The notes under the pieces were generated by a model. It made no database searches. It was not told the DNA's origin and worked only from the letters and a program-made list of their open reading frames with translations. Both the position numbers and the translations under genes were made by a program. A DNA stretch of 64,000 nt from JAXDBM01 sp963709485 (GTDB lineage: Bacteria > Desulfobacterota > Syntrophia > Syntrophales > Fen-1087), in NCBI GenBank assembly GCA_963709485.1, contig CAVPWE010000006.1, forward strand, positions 124,001-188,000, read 5' to 3'. The stretch's first letter is position 1. The number at the start of each line of letters is the position of its first letter. Shown piece after piece: positions 1 to 9,294 of this stretch.

Positions 1-18
1 GCACGTACGATTACTGAT

Positions 19-1476
19 TTAGTGACAACCTCCAACCAGATGACTTGATTCACGTCTGATGTTGATTTGGTCGAACCTGTCGGCCTGGGACTGTTTCCGC
101 TTATCTTCGGCTTCAATGGATGGAATCATAATTATCATGGCCGTCAGGAACCAGAAGGGCTCCATGATCCGGACAATCACGAACGTGTTGGCCCCGATGG
201 CGTGAAACAAAAGGGCGACATACCCTCCCAAATAACCAAGAGACAATCCACTGAAAAACGGATCCTGCGTCTTTCGATAAGTCAGCCTGGCGTTGCTGTA
301 CGTGACGCGCAGTAGGTAGATGAACGCCAGCAACCCGAGGATACCCGTCTCGGCAAGGACCCTCGGATATTGCGCGTCGACGAAGCTGTACCCGGCGATG
401 CCGTAGCCGAACAGGGGGTGGTTTATAAAATCTCTTGTCAGAATGATCCGATAGGAATTCAGCCGTTCCGATGTGGACGTGTCGATCCTGGCGCCGCCGA
501 TGATCAGTTGGTTTGCTTCGGGAGGCTGGTTGAAGGTATACATTGCCCGGTCCACGACAGCCTTGGGAAGAATGAAGGGCGTTATGAGAAGCACGATCAG
601 CAGGGGCACGATGATCGCCATCTTTCTTTTTGTAAAATAAATCAGCGTGAGCGTCATCGGTACCAGGGCGATCCAGGATGTTCGCGAAAGGGTTGCGCCG
701 AGCGCGATCACGATGAAAAAGACGAGGACGCCCAGCAGGACTTTTTCGGTTTTAGACCCGTAATGCAAAAGAAGGCCGATTGCTATGGAAAGCATCAGAA
801 TCAGATATCCGCCAAGGGTGTTGGGCTCTCCCTGTGGGCCTTCGAAAGGCGCGGACGACCGTTCCCCGCCCGGGATCTGATAGATCGCATAAAGGCAGAT
901 GATGAAACAGACCATCAGGATCACGGCGGTGAAACGCTCGACCTGCCTTCTTTCCTTCAAGTGATTGACGGCCATGAAGTAGATGAAAAAGTATTCGAAG
1001 TATTTCAGCACGGTCAGGATGCCGACGACGGAGGTGACGCGATCGAACAGGTACCCGAAAAGCGTCGCGAGGAGGCATACGAGGAAGTACAGCGCGATGG
1101 GCCGGTTCAGCGGCGTCGACGGGAAAATCCCCAGCTTCTTGTCGATGGCCGCCCTCAGGAACCAGCTCAGACCGATGACGACCACAACGAAATCATCGAA
1201 GCGGAGGGTCATGCCGCCGCGGCCTCGGGCAACGAAAGCCTCGGCAGGCCCCGCCGTGATCTGGGGGCCGAGGAGCATGGCAACGATCAGGATGTAGAGG
1301 GCCAGCTCTGTGCTGGCGAAACCGATAATGGCGAGGACCAAGCCGACCGTGACGGCCACGGCCACCACCAGGGATGCCTTCGCAAGAACCAGCCCCGCGG
1401 CCGCCGTCATCGCGCAGATGATCAGGAAGGTCATGATCATGCGCGAATCTATCGTCTGGCCGCTGACGTTATTCAT
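19..1476 (-). CDS. O-antigen ligase/polymerase family membrane protein
   Basis: A 485-residue polytopic membrane protein with about ten to twelve hydrophobic segments and a large hydrophilic loop at about residues 300-360, before the last helices. This is the architecture of the O-antigen ligase / Wzy polymerase family, which joins or polymerises lipid-linked glycans on the periplasmic side of the inner membrane. The call rests on topology and on position as the last gene after Wza, Wzc and a small membrane protein; no catalytic residue was assigned. The start is the ATG at 1476. The stop lies 19 bases from the window edge, so the gene is complete, but the cluster probably continues to the left. 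Ligase and polymerase cannot be told apart here. Confidence 0.75.
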   Translation of the reverse strand: MNNVSGQTIDSRMIMTFLIICAMTAAAGLVLAKASLVVAVAVTVGLVLAIIGFASTELALYILIVAMLLGPQITAGPAEAFVARGRGGMTLRFDDFVVVVIGLSWFLRAAIDKKLGIFPSTPLNRPIALYFLVCLLATLFGYLFDRVTSVVGILTVLKYFEYFFIYFMAVNHLKERRQVERFTAVILMVCFIICLYAIYQIPGGERSSAPFEGPQGEPNTLGGYLILMLSIAIGLLLHYGSKTEKVLLGVLVFFIVIALGATLSRTSWIALVPMTLTLIYFTKRKMAIIVPLLIVLLITPFILPKAVVDRAMYTFNQPPEANQLIIGGARIDTSTSERLNSYRIILTRDFINHPLFGYGIAGYSFVDAQYPRVLAETGILGLLAFIYLLRVTYSNARLTYRKTQDPFFSGLSLGYLGGYVALLFHAIGANTFVIVRIMEPFWFLTAMIIMIPSIEAEDKRKQSQADRFDQINIRRESSHLVGGCH

Positions 1477-1559
1477 GAATGTGCGCCGGGATCCTCAAAA
1501 ACGGAAAAAGGCGAGGGAATTCGCCTGACGGGCGGGACAGCGGACCTCGCGGGGCCCCA

Positions 1560-1823
1560 TTACAAGCCCTTCCGCCTGAGTTCATCGAGCTTTTCGTACT
1601 TCCGGATGATGTCCATGGGCCGGTAAGTGGGGTCGCTGAAGCCGCTCAACTGGTCGTAGGTGGTGCTCGCGAGATTCACGAAGATACTGATCAGCAGGGC
1701 GGCGAGGAAGACTACCAGAATCAGGCCCCACATGCGCCTCCTCGCTGCCTTGTCTTTTGCCTTCTCGATTGCCCGGTCGACGCTTTGGCTGGGCACATCC
1801 CTTATCGACGGATCATTTCCCAT
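1560..1823 (-). CDS. Small single-pass membrane protein of the polysaccharide cluster
   Basis: An 87-residue protein with a basic, polar N-terminus (residues 1-30), one hydrophobic helix at about 32-52 and a charged C-terminus. I recognise no family. It lies between the Wzc-like kinase (19 bases after the kinase stop) and the O-antigen ligase, all on the same strand, so co-transcription and an accessory role in polysaccharide assembly are likely but inferred. Confidence 0.6.
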   Translation of the reverse strand: MGNDPSIRDVPSQSVDRAIEKAKDKAARRRMWGLILVVFLAALLISIFVNLASTTYDQLSGFSDPTYRPMDIIRKYEKLDELRRKGL

Positions 1824-1841
1824 GTTTCAAGCTGTGTTCGT

Positions 1842-4817
1842 TCAGATATTTTCGTGCCTGACGAAAATGCAATCCGGATATTCTTGCTCGATCTCCCGGT
1901 TTGTCCTCATAAATGCCTCCGCAGCATTCATGTCTTCAAAAGGCCCGATGTAGATCTTGTGGATAGTTCCCTTGCCGGGGATGGGTATTTTTTTCATGTA
2001 GGCCGACACTCCGTCCCCTTTGAGATCCGAAATCATCCGGCCGGCTTTTTCGGCTTCGAAAAGAGCCGCAATCTGGATGCCATAGCGGCCTTTCTTCACT
2101 TGGGTTTGTTCCGCCTTGGAATCCGCACTGGCTAATATACCGCCTCCTTGGGCTTCCGAAGGTGCCGCCTTCGCGACGGCTTGCGTGGGATGGGGGCCGG
2201 CACCAGCAGTCTTTTCGGGCACATTGACCTGCTGATGCAAAGCGGGAGGCGATTGTGAGGAAGTCTCCCGGTCTTGCACCGCAATTACCGGTGATTGCGC
2301 CGTTCTTGCGGCCGGAGCTTCCGCCTTGGCTTTCACGACGGAAACCGGCTGGCTTTGGATTGCCTGCTGCTCCAGAGAAAGGGGTTTCTGCTTTTCGGGC
2401 GACAGCCATTTCAGGCCGCCGGATTGCGACAGGACACCCAAACCAAGCAAAGCCGCCGCCGCGGCAAGGACGAAGATCTTGAGGGTGGGTTTCTTGCTTT
2501 CGTCGACCGCCCTTTGTTCGGAAACGTTGTCGCGTTGCTGTTCGCCCGTCCCTTTTGGCCGGCTGAACTTATCGCCTACAGCCTTTTTCACCCGGGACAG
2601 GGAATCCTCCCGGAAAATCGAAGACAGTTTTTCCTGCAGGGTTGCGGGGGGCTTGGGTTTTCGGCTGCCATAGCCGCCGCTGTAGTAGTAATACCTGTCG
2701 TGATACCCGAAATCGGGGCTGATATCGGCCCTGAAGCCGTTCATGACGATGCCCAGGATGTTGGCCCTCACGTTGTCAAGTTGCGCTTTGGCGCGCTTCA
2801 GGGGACCCCGCGCGACACGGCCCACCTGATAGACGAGAACCACCCCATCCGCAATGCTGCTCCAGATCGTCGCGTCGGTCGCGGCAAGCACGGGCGGCGC
2901 ATCGATCAGAATGACATCGTAGTCGGCGCTAAACGATTTGATCATTTCCGCAACCGCCTTCGACTCGATCAGTTCCGAGGGGTTGGTCACGGCTGTGCCG
3001 CTGGTCAGCAGATGGAGGTTGGTCAGGCTGGCTGCTTTCGTTTCATTCCCGGCAATCATTTTGCCGGTCATGACATCTGCCGCGGACCTTATGGCCTGCT
3101 GCGTTTCACACTTTTTCAGAATGACATCCGTGAACCCGGGCACCAGGTCGATGCCGAATACCCGGGAAATGACCGGTCTGCGAAAATCCCCGTCGATGAG
3201 AAGGACTTTCCGCCCCGTCTGTGCAATGGTGACCGCCAGGTTGCAGATGACGGACGTTTTGCCCTCTTCGGGATAGGTGCTCGTGAAAACGACGGACTTG
3301 AGGCCTTTTTCCGTCGTCAGAAAATTGAAATTAGTCCGCAGGGCGCGGTAATTCTCAGCCGGCGTGGAGGTGGGCATGTAGTGCGAAATGAGACGGAACC
3401 TGCGCCGCAGGGTTGTATCGTCCAACTCTTCGCCCAACTGATCCTTGAACTCCGCCTTGACATCCTCCGTCTTCAGAAAGGGGATGATGCCCAGGACGCG
3501 GCTTTTCAAAAACTCCTCGATTTCCTCGATTGCCGCGATGGACGTATCGAATGTCTCGATCAGGAAGGCGAAGAGAATCCCGAGAATCAGTCCCATGATC
3601 ATGCCGAGCAGTGTCTTGAGGCCGATCTTCGGCCTGTTGATGGGAACGGAGGGCTCCAGGGCGGGCTTTACGATCTGCACTTCCTCGATCTTGGCGGCTT
3701 CCTGGATTAGCGCCTCCTGGTATTTTTTCTCCAGCAGGGTGTAGACTTCCCTTTCGACCCCGACATTCCGGTCAAACCTCGAGAGCTCCAGGGCTTTTTC
3801 CGGCACCTTGCGGAATTTCTCATCATAATCCCGCATCTGCCTCTTCAGAACCTCCGCGTTCGCGGCAAGCGACCTCCGCTGGGCCTCAAGCTGTGTGCTC
3901 ATGGCCCGGACCACTTCCTGAATCTGCTTTTTCAGCTCGATGACCTGGGGGAAATTTTCCGTGTAGGCCAGCAGCAGCATGTCCCGCTGCAGCATCAACT
4001 GGACCAGCTTCTCGTTCAGGCTGTTGTAGGCCGCGGTCGCGCCGCTGAAAGTGAAGGCCTTGTCGGATGTCAGGTTGCGGTTCTCCGCCCCCTTGATGAA
4101 TCTGGACATCTGAATGACCTGCTCGAGGTTGGTTGTTTCACGGTCATAGGCGGCCTGGAGGTTCGCCATCTGGGCCGTCAGCCCGGACGCCTCCCCCTCC
4201 GCCGTGATGAATTTGCTCTTTTCCCGGAAGTCCCTGAGCGCTTCCTCCGCCTTGACCAGTTTTTCCCTTGTCAGGGCAAGCTGGGACTCGATGAATTTTC
4301 TCCCGTCCGAGGCCCTCTTGTTCAGCAGGAGCGCATGCTCGTCCCGGTAGACCTGGGCGATGGCGTTGGCAAGGGTCTGCGCGAGCTTCGGATCGGTCGA
4401 AGTCACATTGATGTTGATCAGGTTGCTCGTCCCGTCCTGTTCCGTCTGAACCTTGTCTTTAAGGTCCAGAATGATGCGGATATACTGGGCATTGCCGCGG
4501 ACCGTTTCCGGCGATGCTTCCTTGGGAATCATCCCCATCCTTTTCGCGACCAGTTCCTGGATGTAGTAGCTTTTGATCACCGCGGCCTCGGTTTCGAGGC
4601 TCCCGGTGGACGTCAGGGCTTGATCATACAGACCGGTCAGGGATGCCGTCTTTTCGATTTTGACCGTTGCGCTCGCCCTGTACAGCGGTGTCGGCCTGGT
4701 GATGATGGCCAGCAGCAAACTGAACAGAACCATGGCCAGAAAGGTGAACAGGACGATGAATTTTCGCTTTTTGATGATGTGCCAGTAGTCCCTGAGGCTC
4801 AAATCGTATCGGATCAT
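1842..4817 (-). CDS. Wzc-like chain-length determinant / BY-kinase with C-terminal SPOR domain
   Basis: A 991-residue polysaccharide co-polymerase fused to a bacterial tyrosine kinase. Residues 1-430 form the Wzz part: TM1 about 20-40, a long periplasmic coiled coil about 170-345, TM2 about 402-422. Residues 480-700 are the cytoplasmic kinase, with Walker A PEEGKTS at 516-522, Walker A' LLIDGDFRRP at 539-548 and Walker B VILIDAPP at 635-642. A tyrosine cluster (Y705, Y709-712, Y716) is the expected autophosphorylation site. Unusually, the chain goes on: a third hydrophobic segment (about 780-797), a Pro/Ala/Gln-rich linker, and an 85-residue SPOR-like domain ending at 991. SPOR domains bind denuded peptidoglycan, so this end is probably periplasmic. 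It acts with the Wza-like exporter upstream, and the phosphatase at 6320-6778 is the likely antagonist. Confidence 0.88.
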   Translation of the reverse strand: MIRYDLSLRDYWHIIKKRKFIVLFTFLAMVLFSLLLAIITRPTPLYRASATVKIEKTASLTGLYDQALTSTGSLETEAAVIKSYYIQELVAKRMGMIPKEASPETVRGNAQYIRIILDLKDKVQTEQDGTSNLININVTSTDPKLAQTLANAIAQVYRDEHALLLNKRASDGRKFIESQLALTREKLVKAEEALRDFREKSKFITAEGEASGLTAQMANLQAAYDRETTNLEQVIQMSRFIKGAENRNLTSDKAFTFSGATAAYNSLNEKLVQLMLQRDMLLLAYTENFPQVIELKKQIQEVVRAMSTQLEAQRRSLAANAEVLKRQMRDYDEKFRKVPEKALELSRFDRNVGVEREVYTLLEKKYQEALIQEAAKIEEVQIVKPALEPSVPINRPKIGLKTLLGMIMGLILGILFAFLIETFDTSIAAIEEIEEFLKSRVLGIIPFLKTEDVKAEFKDQLGEELDDTTLRRRFRLISHYMPTSTPAENYRALRTNFNFLTTEKGLKSVVFTSTYPEEGKTSVICNLAVTIAQTGRKVLLIDGDFRRPVISRVFGIDLVPGFTDVILKKCETQQAIRSAADVMTGKMIAGNETKAASLTNLHLLTSGTAVTNPSELIESKAVAEMIKSFSADYDVILIDAPPVLAATDATIWSSIADGVVLVYQVGRVARGPLKRAKAQLDNVRANILGIVMNGFRADISPDFGYHDRYYYYSGGYGSRKPKPPATLQEKLSSIFREDSLSRVKKAVGDKFSRPKGTGEQQRDNVSEQRAVDESKKPTLKIFVLAAAAALLGLGVLSQSGGLKWLSPEKQKPLSLEQQAIQSQPVSVVKAKAEAPAARTAQSPVIAVQDRETSSQSPPALHQQVNVPEKTAGAGPHPTQAVAKAAPSEAQGGGILASADSKAEQTQVKKGRYGIQIAALFEAEKAGRMISDLKGDGVSAYMKKIPIPGKGTIHKIYIGPFEDMNAAEAFMRTNREIEQEYPDCIFVRHENI

Positions 4818-4872
4818 TCTGCTCTGTTCTCCGTCATGAGTGATTTATGATTCACTGCTTGTTCCGGCATTT

Positions 4873-6108
4873 TCAAAACTTGAAGGCATCCTGGTTCAGC
4901 AGATACGTCGACCTGAATTCGCGCGGCGGAAAGTTGATGAAGTTGATCAGCGGCATGATGTTGGCGAGGAACTCGTTGATGTCCCCGATGACCATCCGCG
5001 GCACGTAGACAAGATCGCCGTCCTGAAGCGGCACGTTCTGGGCAAGGTCCCCCTGTTTCAGGATCTCGTCGAGATTGACGGACAGGATGAGCGGCTTGCC
5101 CTCTCTCTCCTTATACTCCCGAATGATCTTGATGTCCGACTTCACGGCGACCGATGTGGTTCCGCCCGTGACCGCCATCGCCGTCAGGATATCGTTGACG
5201 TCCCGAAGCCGGAAGACGCCCGGACCGAAGACCTGACCGAACACATACACCCTCTTTGCATAAGTCGACTCTTCGGGAACGGTAATGATGTCGCCATCTT
5301 CCAGAAACACGTTCTGACTCGTATCACCCTGGAACAGCGACGTGTACAGGTTCAGCGTGTATTTCTTTCCCTTCCTGACCAGCTCCACGCGCTGCATGTC
5401 GCCGTTTGCCGTCCCCCCACCCCAGTTTTCCGACCGGCCGTAAAAATTCAGCGCGCCGATCCCGCTGGACCGGCCCATGATCGGCCCGCCCGCACTGATG
5501 ATGAGGTCCAGAACACTGGTCTTTCCGATCAGCGGATATTTGCCGGGTCCCGACACGCCGGTTTGAAGGTTGTTGATCTGCCCCAGGAGCAGCGCATTCT
5601 TGCTTTTGTGTTCCTTGACGTTGACCTCCAGTCGCGGGGTGCGAATGTAATGTCTTGCGCTTTTGAGAAGAATGTCGCGGACCTCCGAGGCGGTGTAGCC
5701 GGCGACCGGAATGTCGTCGCCGAAGCTGTATGAGATTTTTCCGTCGGGCCGAACGGTCACGTTGAACGCGGTCAGCGTGAAGCCCTCCGCGCTTTCATGT
5801 GTTTTCGGCACGATCGAAAACGACGAATAGGGCATCCAGTAATTGAGCGTCAGGACATCGCCGGGACCGATGATGTATTCCGGGAACCCCCTTCTTTCGG
5901 TGAAGACCAAATTCTCCTTGACTTGCCTCATCCTTACGATGTCGTCCAGCATTTCCTTCTGCTGTTTCTGATACTGGGTGGTGTCTTCCGCGGGCGGCCG
6001 GTATGTCTTGACGGGAATTCCACGCGCTTCCATGACACAGGCGCAAAGGGAAAATAATGTCGCGCCGTAAATAAAATAAAGGAATCCTCTCAAGCTTTTA
6101 GAATACAT
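4873..6108 (-). CDS. Wza-like polysaccharide export lipoprotein
   Basis: A 411-residue outer-membrane polysaccharide export protein. A hydrophobic signal ends in the lipobox LCAC, with the lipidated Cys at about residue 24. It is followed by a Poly_export domain (EYIIGPGDVLTLNYW region) and later SLBB-type repeats. The family forms the octameric channel that docks on Wzc. The ATG at 6108 is preferred; a TTG directly upstream at 6111 would add one residue, and both sit behind the ribosome site GGGAGG. The gene is 55 bases upstream of the wzc-like gene on the same strand. The AT-rich stretch 6109-6319 separates it from the phosphatase gene and probably holds a promoter. Confidence 0.88.
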   Translation of the reverse strand: MYSKSLRGFLYFIYGATLFSLCACVMEARGIPVKTYRPPAEDTTQYQKQQKEMLDDIVRMRQVKENLVFTERRGFPEYIIGPGDVLTLNYWMPYSSFSIVPKTHESAEGFTLTAFNVTVRPDGKISYSFGDDIPVAGYTASEVRDILLKSARHYIRTPRLEVNVKEHKSKNALLLGQINNLQTGVSGPGKYPLIGKTSVLDLIISAGGPIMGRSSGIGALNFYGRSENWGGGTANGDMQRVELVRKGKKYTLNLYTSLFQGDTSQNVFLEDGDIITVPEESTYAKRVYVFGQVFGPGVFRLRDVNDILTAMAVTGGTTSVAVKSDIKIIREYKEREGKPLILSVNLDEILKQGDLAQNVPLQDGDLVYVPRMVIGDINEFLANIMPLINFINFPPREFRSTYLLNQDAFKF

Positions 6109-6319
6109 CAAGAATATTCCTCCCCTTTATTCAAAGACAGTTTTTTGATGGCTTATTGCATGTTGGATCATCCCTTTTGATGATATAGGGATGTAATACT
6201 TCAGTTTGGCAACCGGATTTTGCCAGAGGAAAATGAATAAATCAATAAAAAAATCGATAATCTTATAATTTTTTTTAGCATTCGCAATTACACGTTAATC
6301 ATGATCATCAGGAGTGCCT

Positions 6320-6778
6320 TCATTTTGAGATGCTTTTCAGCAAGCCCTGAACCGCGAGATAGATCTCGGAAAAACATACACGATAATGGTAGATCGACAT
6401 ACGGTAGGGATCTTGAATGTCCCGGTTCGATTCCGAGTAGTCCTCGGCGTATGATTTGAGAAGGTGAATCCTGCCGTCGACCTTTGGAAACCGGTTTAGA
6501 ACCAGCCTTTTCTGGTTCTCTTCCATGACAAGAATCAAATCAGCCCAGTCCATCTGTTGGTCCGTCAGCAATGACGACTGATGTCCGGAACCGTCGTAAC
6601 CGTTTTCCATGAGCAATTCGGCGGCAACCGGGTCTGCATCGGCCCCCTTCATGTCCAGCAAAGCGGCGGATGAAACCTGGATATGATTGTTCCCGTGTTT
6701 CTTCAGATGACCCTTCAGGATCCTTTCCGCCATGAAGCTTCGGTTGATATTCGCTGTGCAGACGATCAAGATATTCAT
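6320..6778 (-). CDS. Low-molecular-weight protein-tyrosine phosphatase (Wzb-like)
   Basis: A 152-residue protein with the family P-loop C-x5-R near the N-terminus (C7 to R13, CTANINRS) and the general-acid Asp in a DPYRMS motif near residue 121. Family members remove phosphate from the Wzc tyrosine cluster and so cycle polysaccharide assembly. Length and motifs are normal. It is the first gene of the polysaccharide cluster in the direction of transcription, about 210 bases upstream of the Wza-like gene. Confidence 0.9.
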   Translation of the reverse strand: MNILIVCTANINRSFMAERILKGHLKKHGNNHIQVSSAALLDMKGADADPVAAELLMENGYDGSGHQSSLLTDQQMDWADLILVMEENQKRLVLNRFPKVDGRIHLLKSYAEDYSESNRDIQDPYRMSIYHYRVCFSEIYLAVQGLLKSISK

Positions 6779-6880
6779 AACCGGTCATCCCTTCGCGACA
6801 GGCAATCAGACATGCACTCTTACTTTATGCCGGGATTGATCAATACTTGCAAACAAACCGGCCTGTCTCCGGCGATTGAT

Positions 6881-6920
6881 AAAGAAAAGGGTTGCAGTCC
6901 ATGAAATGTCTCTGCAACCC
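6881..6920 (-). terminator. Rho-independent terminator after the tRNA pair
   Basis: A perfect 9-bp inverted repeat (GGGTTGCAG at 6889-6897 and CTGCAACCC at 6912-6920) with a 14-base loop. On the minus strand it is followed by TTTTCTTT. It lies just after the 3' end of tRNA-Cys and would end the tRNA transcript. Confidence 0.8.
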
Positions 6921-6932
6921 CATCTGGATGTC

Positions 6933-7008
6933 TGGAGGCGGCAACCGGATTCGAACCGGTGAATAACGGTTTTGCAGACCGCTGCCTTAGCCACTTGGCT
7001 ATGCCGCC
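6933..7008 (-). tRNA. tRNA-Cys (GCA)
   Basis: A 76-base cloverleaf. The acceptor stem GGCGGCA (7002-7008) pairs with TGCCGCC (6937-6943). The anticodon loop CTGCAAA gives anticodon GCA, the T arm GGTTCGAATCC is standard, the discriminator is U as usual for tRNA-Cys, and CCA is encoded (6933-6935). It follows tRNA-Gly after 9 bases on the same strand, so the two are probably one transcript. Confidence 0.97.
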
Positions 7009-7017
7009 ATTTTTTTC

Positions 7018-7092
7018 TGGAGCGGGCGAACGGATTTGAACCGTCGACGTCCACCTTGGCAAGGTGGCACTCTACCGCTGAGTTACGCCCGC
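7018..7092 (-). tRNA. tRNA-Gly (GCC)
   Basis: A 75-base cloverleaf. The acceptor stem GCGGGCG (7086-7092) pairs with CGCCCGC (7022-7028). The anticodon stem-loop CCACC-TTGCCAA-GGTGG gives anticodon GCC. The T loop GTTCAAATC is present and CCA is encoded at 7018-7020. It is the first gene of a two-tRNA transcript with the promoter at 7115-7141. Confidence 0.97.
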
Positions 7093-7114
7093 ACATGTTT
7101 TTTTGTTGACGCTG

Positions 7115-7141
7115 ATTATAGCAAATAAATTCTTTTGTCAA
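7115..7141 (-). promoter_or_regulatory. Sigma-70-type promoter of the tRNA-Gly/tRNA-Cys unit
   Basis: On the minus strand, a perfect -35 TTGACA (7136-7141) and a perfect -10 TATAAT (7115-7120) are separated by a short 15-base spacer. The expected start of transcription is about 15 bases before tRNA-Gly. The short spacer is the only weak point. Confidence 0.65.
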
Positions 7142-7168
7142 TAAAAAATAACAAAATGTTAAAGAATT

Positions 7169-8002
7169 TCAATCATTCGAGGACAGGGGATCCGCTTTCT
7201 TCCCGCCGATGGTTTCAACAAGCGCCATCATGGCCTCCGTATAGGGTACGAAGCCGTGAAAAAAAATGTCGTTATGATTCGCTCCGGGAATCTTCAGCAA
7301 CGTTTTATTCGCAGACGAACAGGCATCGAACAGGGCCTGTCCTTCCTGAAAAGGGATAATCTGGTCAAATTCCGCATGAATGATCAGCGTGGGCCTGCTG
7401 TATGTTTTGATTTTATCCAGATTTCGGGGCCCCATCGCTTCGGTAAGGCCCAGTGCGGACATGCTGATCCCCATCAGCCGAAGCAGGGGCCCGATGAAGG
7501 CAAACCCGCTCTCGACAATGAGGCCATCGATCTCCCGCGCGTAATGGAAAGCCAGCTCCAGGGCGGAAGCGCTGCCGAGAGAACGGCCCATGACAATCAG
7601 GGGGCCGCCCCGCTGCCGGGCTTTCCGCCATTTGACGACGAAATCAAAGGCGACGTGTGCATCCCGCATCATCGCGGTTACGGACGGACGTCCGCTTGAC
7701 CGGCCGTAGCCCCGGTAATCGATGGGCATGAAATTGAGACCCATTTTCCTGTACAGCACGCCGATCTCATCGTAATCCGCAACAATTTCGCCGTTTCCAT
7801 GAAAAAAGAGAATGGTGGGTGCATCCTGGTCCCGAAGGTAGAACCGGGCGCCGATTTCCACATCCCGCTCCACCGGAATCATGACGGATTCGCTCTCATG
7901 GCCGGGCATGGGCAGCGGCCATTCGGGACGGGGATGGAACAACACCAGGGGAATGTTGGATCGGTCGAAAGCCGAATAATCAATGCCGGCAATATCAATC
8001 AT
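7169..8002 (-). CDS. Alpha/beta hydrolase
   Basis: A protein of about 277 residues with the alpha/beta hydrolase fold: oxyanion strand FFHGNGE, nucleophile elbow GRSLGS, acid Asp in HAEFDQ, and catalytic His in GANHND near the C-terminus. It resembles the YqiA/BAAT-like serine hydrolases; the substrate is unknown. The ATG at 8002 is used. A TTG at 8020 would overlap the pgsA stop but has its ribosome site directly abutting, so it looks less likely. It is the last gene of the long minus-strand housekeeping run. Confidence 0.85.
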   Translation of the reverse strand: MIDIAGIDYSAFDRSNIPLVLFHPRPEWPLPMPGHESESVMIPVERDVEIGARFYLRDQDAPTILFFHGNGEIVADYDEIGVLYRKMGLNFMPIDYRGYGRSSGRPSVTAMMRDAHVAFDFVVKWRKARQRGGPLIVMGRSLGSASALELAFHYAREIDGLIVESGFAFIGPLLRLMGISMSALGLTEAMGPRNLDKIKTYSRPTLIIHAEFDQIIPFQEGQALFDACSSANKTLLKIPGANHNDIFFHGFVPYTEAMMALVETIGGKKADPLSSND

Positions 8003-8016
8003 GAACGCACGCGGGA

Positions 8017-8625
8017 TCAACCTTTCCTAACGATCATGCCACGGTAAAACTTCATCAGATAATCAAACCCGGAATACAGCGTCAGAAAAAGGGCAATGTA
8101 GAGAACAACCATTCCGACAACATGGGCATCGATTCCCAGAAACGGGTAGTGTATCATGAGGGCCGTCACCGCGAAAATCTGGCAGACCGTTTTCTGTTTG
8201 CCCAGAAGGCTGGCCTGAAGGATGATGCCTTCCGAAGAGGCGACGCTACGCATCCCGTCCACAGTGAAATCCCGGATGATGATGATCGCCACGATCCAGG
8301 CGGGAATGCGTCCGATGGGGATCATCAGGATCATTGCCGTGTTGACAATCAGCTTGTCGGCAATGGGATCCAGAAACTTCCCCATCGTCGTCACGAGCTG
8401 GTACCTCCTGGCAATGTACCCGTCCAGAAAATCGGTGAGGGCGGCCAGAACGAACAAGGCGGCAATGATAAGGCTGCCGCCGGATCCCGGTGACTGAAGC
8501 AGAAAAAAAAGGGCCGGGATAATCCCGATTCTGAGCAGGGTGATCGTATTGGGGAGATTGAAGACTTTTTTCTGCTCCTGCGCGATCGGCAGCCGGTCAA
8601 ACGATCTCTTCAGATAATCGATCAT
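8017..8625 (-). CDS. pgsA: CDP-diacylglycerol--glycerol-3-phosphate 3-phosphatidyltransferase
   Basis: A 202-residue membrane enzyme that makes phosphatidylglycerol-phosphate from CDP-diacylglycerol and glycerol-3-phosphate. The CDP-alcohol phosphotransferase signature is complete (D-x2-D-G-x2-A-R-x8-G-x3-D-x3-D; read as DFLDGYIARR followed by GKFLDPIADK). Four to six hydrophobic helices are visible. The N-terminal extension of about 20 residues before NTITLLRIG is slightly longer than usual. The gene starts 22 bases after the transaldolase gene. Confidence 0.92.
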   Translation of the reverse strand: MIDYLKRSFDRLPIAQEQKKVFNLPNTITLLRIGIIPALFFLLQSPGSGGSLIIAALFVLAALTDFLDGYIARRYQLVTTMGKFLDPIADKLIVNTAMILMIPIGRIPAWIVAIIIIRDFTVDGMRSVASSEGIILQASLLGKQKTVCQIFAVTALMIHYPFLGIDAHVVGMVVLYIALFLTLYSGFDYLMKFYRGMIVRKG

Positions 8626-8647
8626 GGGGTTTTAACGTCATCATTAT

Positions 8648-9294
8648 TCATTTTTTCGGCACTTTCTTCCAGTCGGCAAGAAAGGCTTCGATCCCTCTGT
8701 CGGTCAGCGGATGCTTCGCCATCTGCGCAATGACCTTGAACGGAATGGTCGCGATGTCCGCACCCATCAACGCCGCATCCAGAACATGCCCCGGATGGCG
8801 GACGCTGGCCACGATAACCTCCGCCTCATAACCGTAGTTTTTGTAGATCGTGAGGATCTGGTCGACGAGTTCCATGCCGTCGTGGGCGATATCGTCCAGC
8901 CTCCCGACGAAAGGGCTGACATAGGCGGCGCCTGCCTTGGCTGCCATCAGCGCCTGCAGCGGCGAAAAAACCAGCGTCTGATTGACGCGGATGCCGTCGT
9001 TGACCAGCATCCGGGTGGCTTTCAGCCCCTCTTCCGTCATGGGCACCTTGATGACCACCTGGGCGCCGAGCTTAGCCAGTTTCCGGGCTTCACTGACCAT
9101 GCCCCCGGCCTCAGGACTGACCACTTCCAGACTGACCGGACCGTCGACCAGATCCAGAATGTCCCGGATGACCGCATCGAACCCTCTTTTTCCTTCGCGA
9201 CGAGCGACGGGTTGGTGGTTACCCCGTCCACCATGCCGAGCAGGATCCCCGCCTTGATTTCCTCAACATTTGCCGTATCGATGAAAAACTTCAT
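8648..9294 (-). pseudogene. Transaldolase (fructose-6-phosphate aldolase-like), frameshifted
   Basis: The first reading frame from ATG 9294 gives a typical start (MKFFIDTANVEEIKAG, then DGVTTNPSLVAKEK). The second frame, ending at 8648, gives the rest (SPEAGGMVSEARKL, Schiff-base Lys in VIKVPMT, YVSPFVGRLDD). The frames fall out of register at a run of five T (9187-9191). One more A on the coding strand would restore an uninterrupted chain of about 215 residues, the normal family length, through AKEKRGFDAVIRDILDLVDG. The gene is therefore either a recent frameshift or a homopolymer sequencing error; the intact reading on both sides favours the latter. The product would exchange dihydroxyacetone units in the pentose phosphate pathway. 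Confidence 0.85.

Noticed and set aside
6806..7141. A 111-codon minus-strand frame across the tRNA genes
   Set aside because: It reads straight through two complete tRNAs and their terminator.
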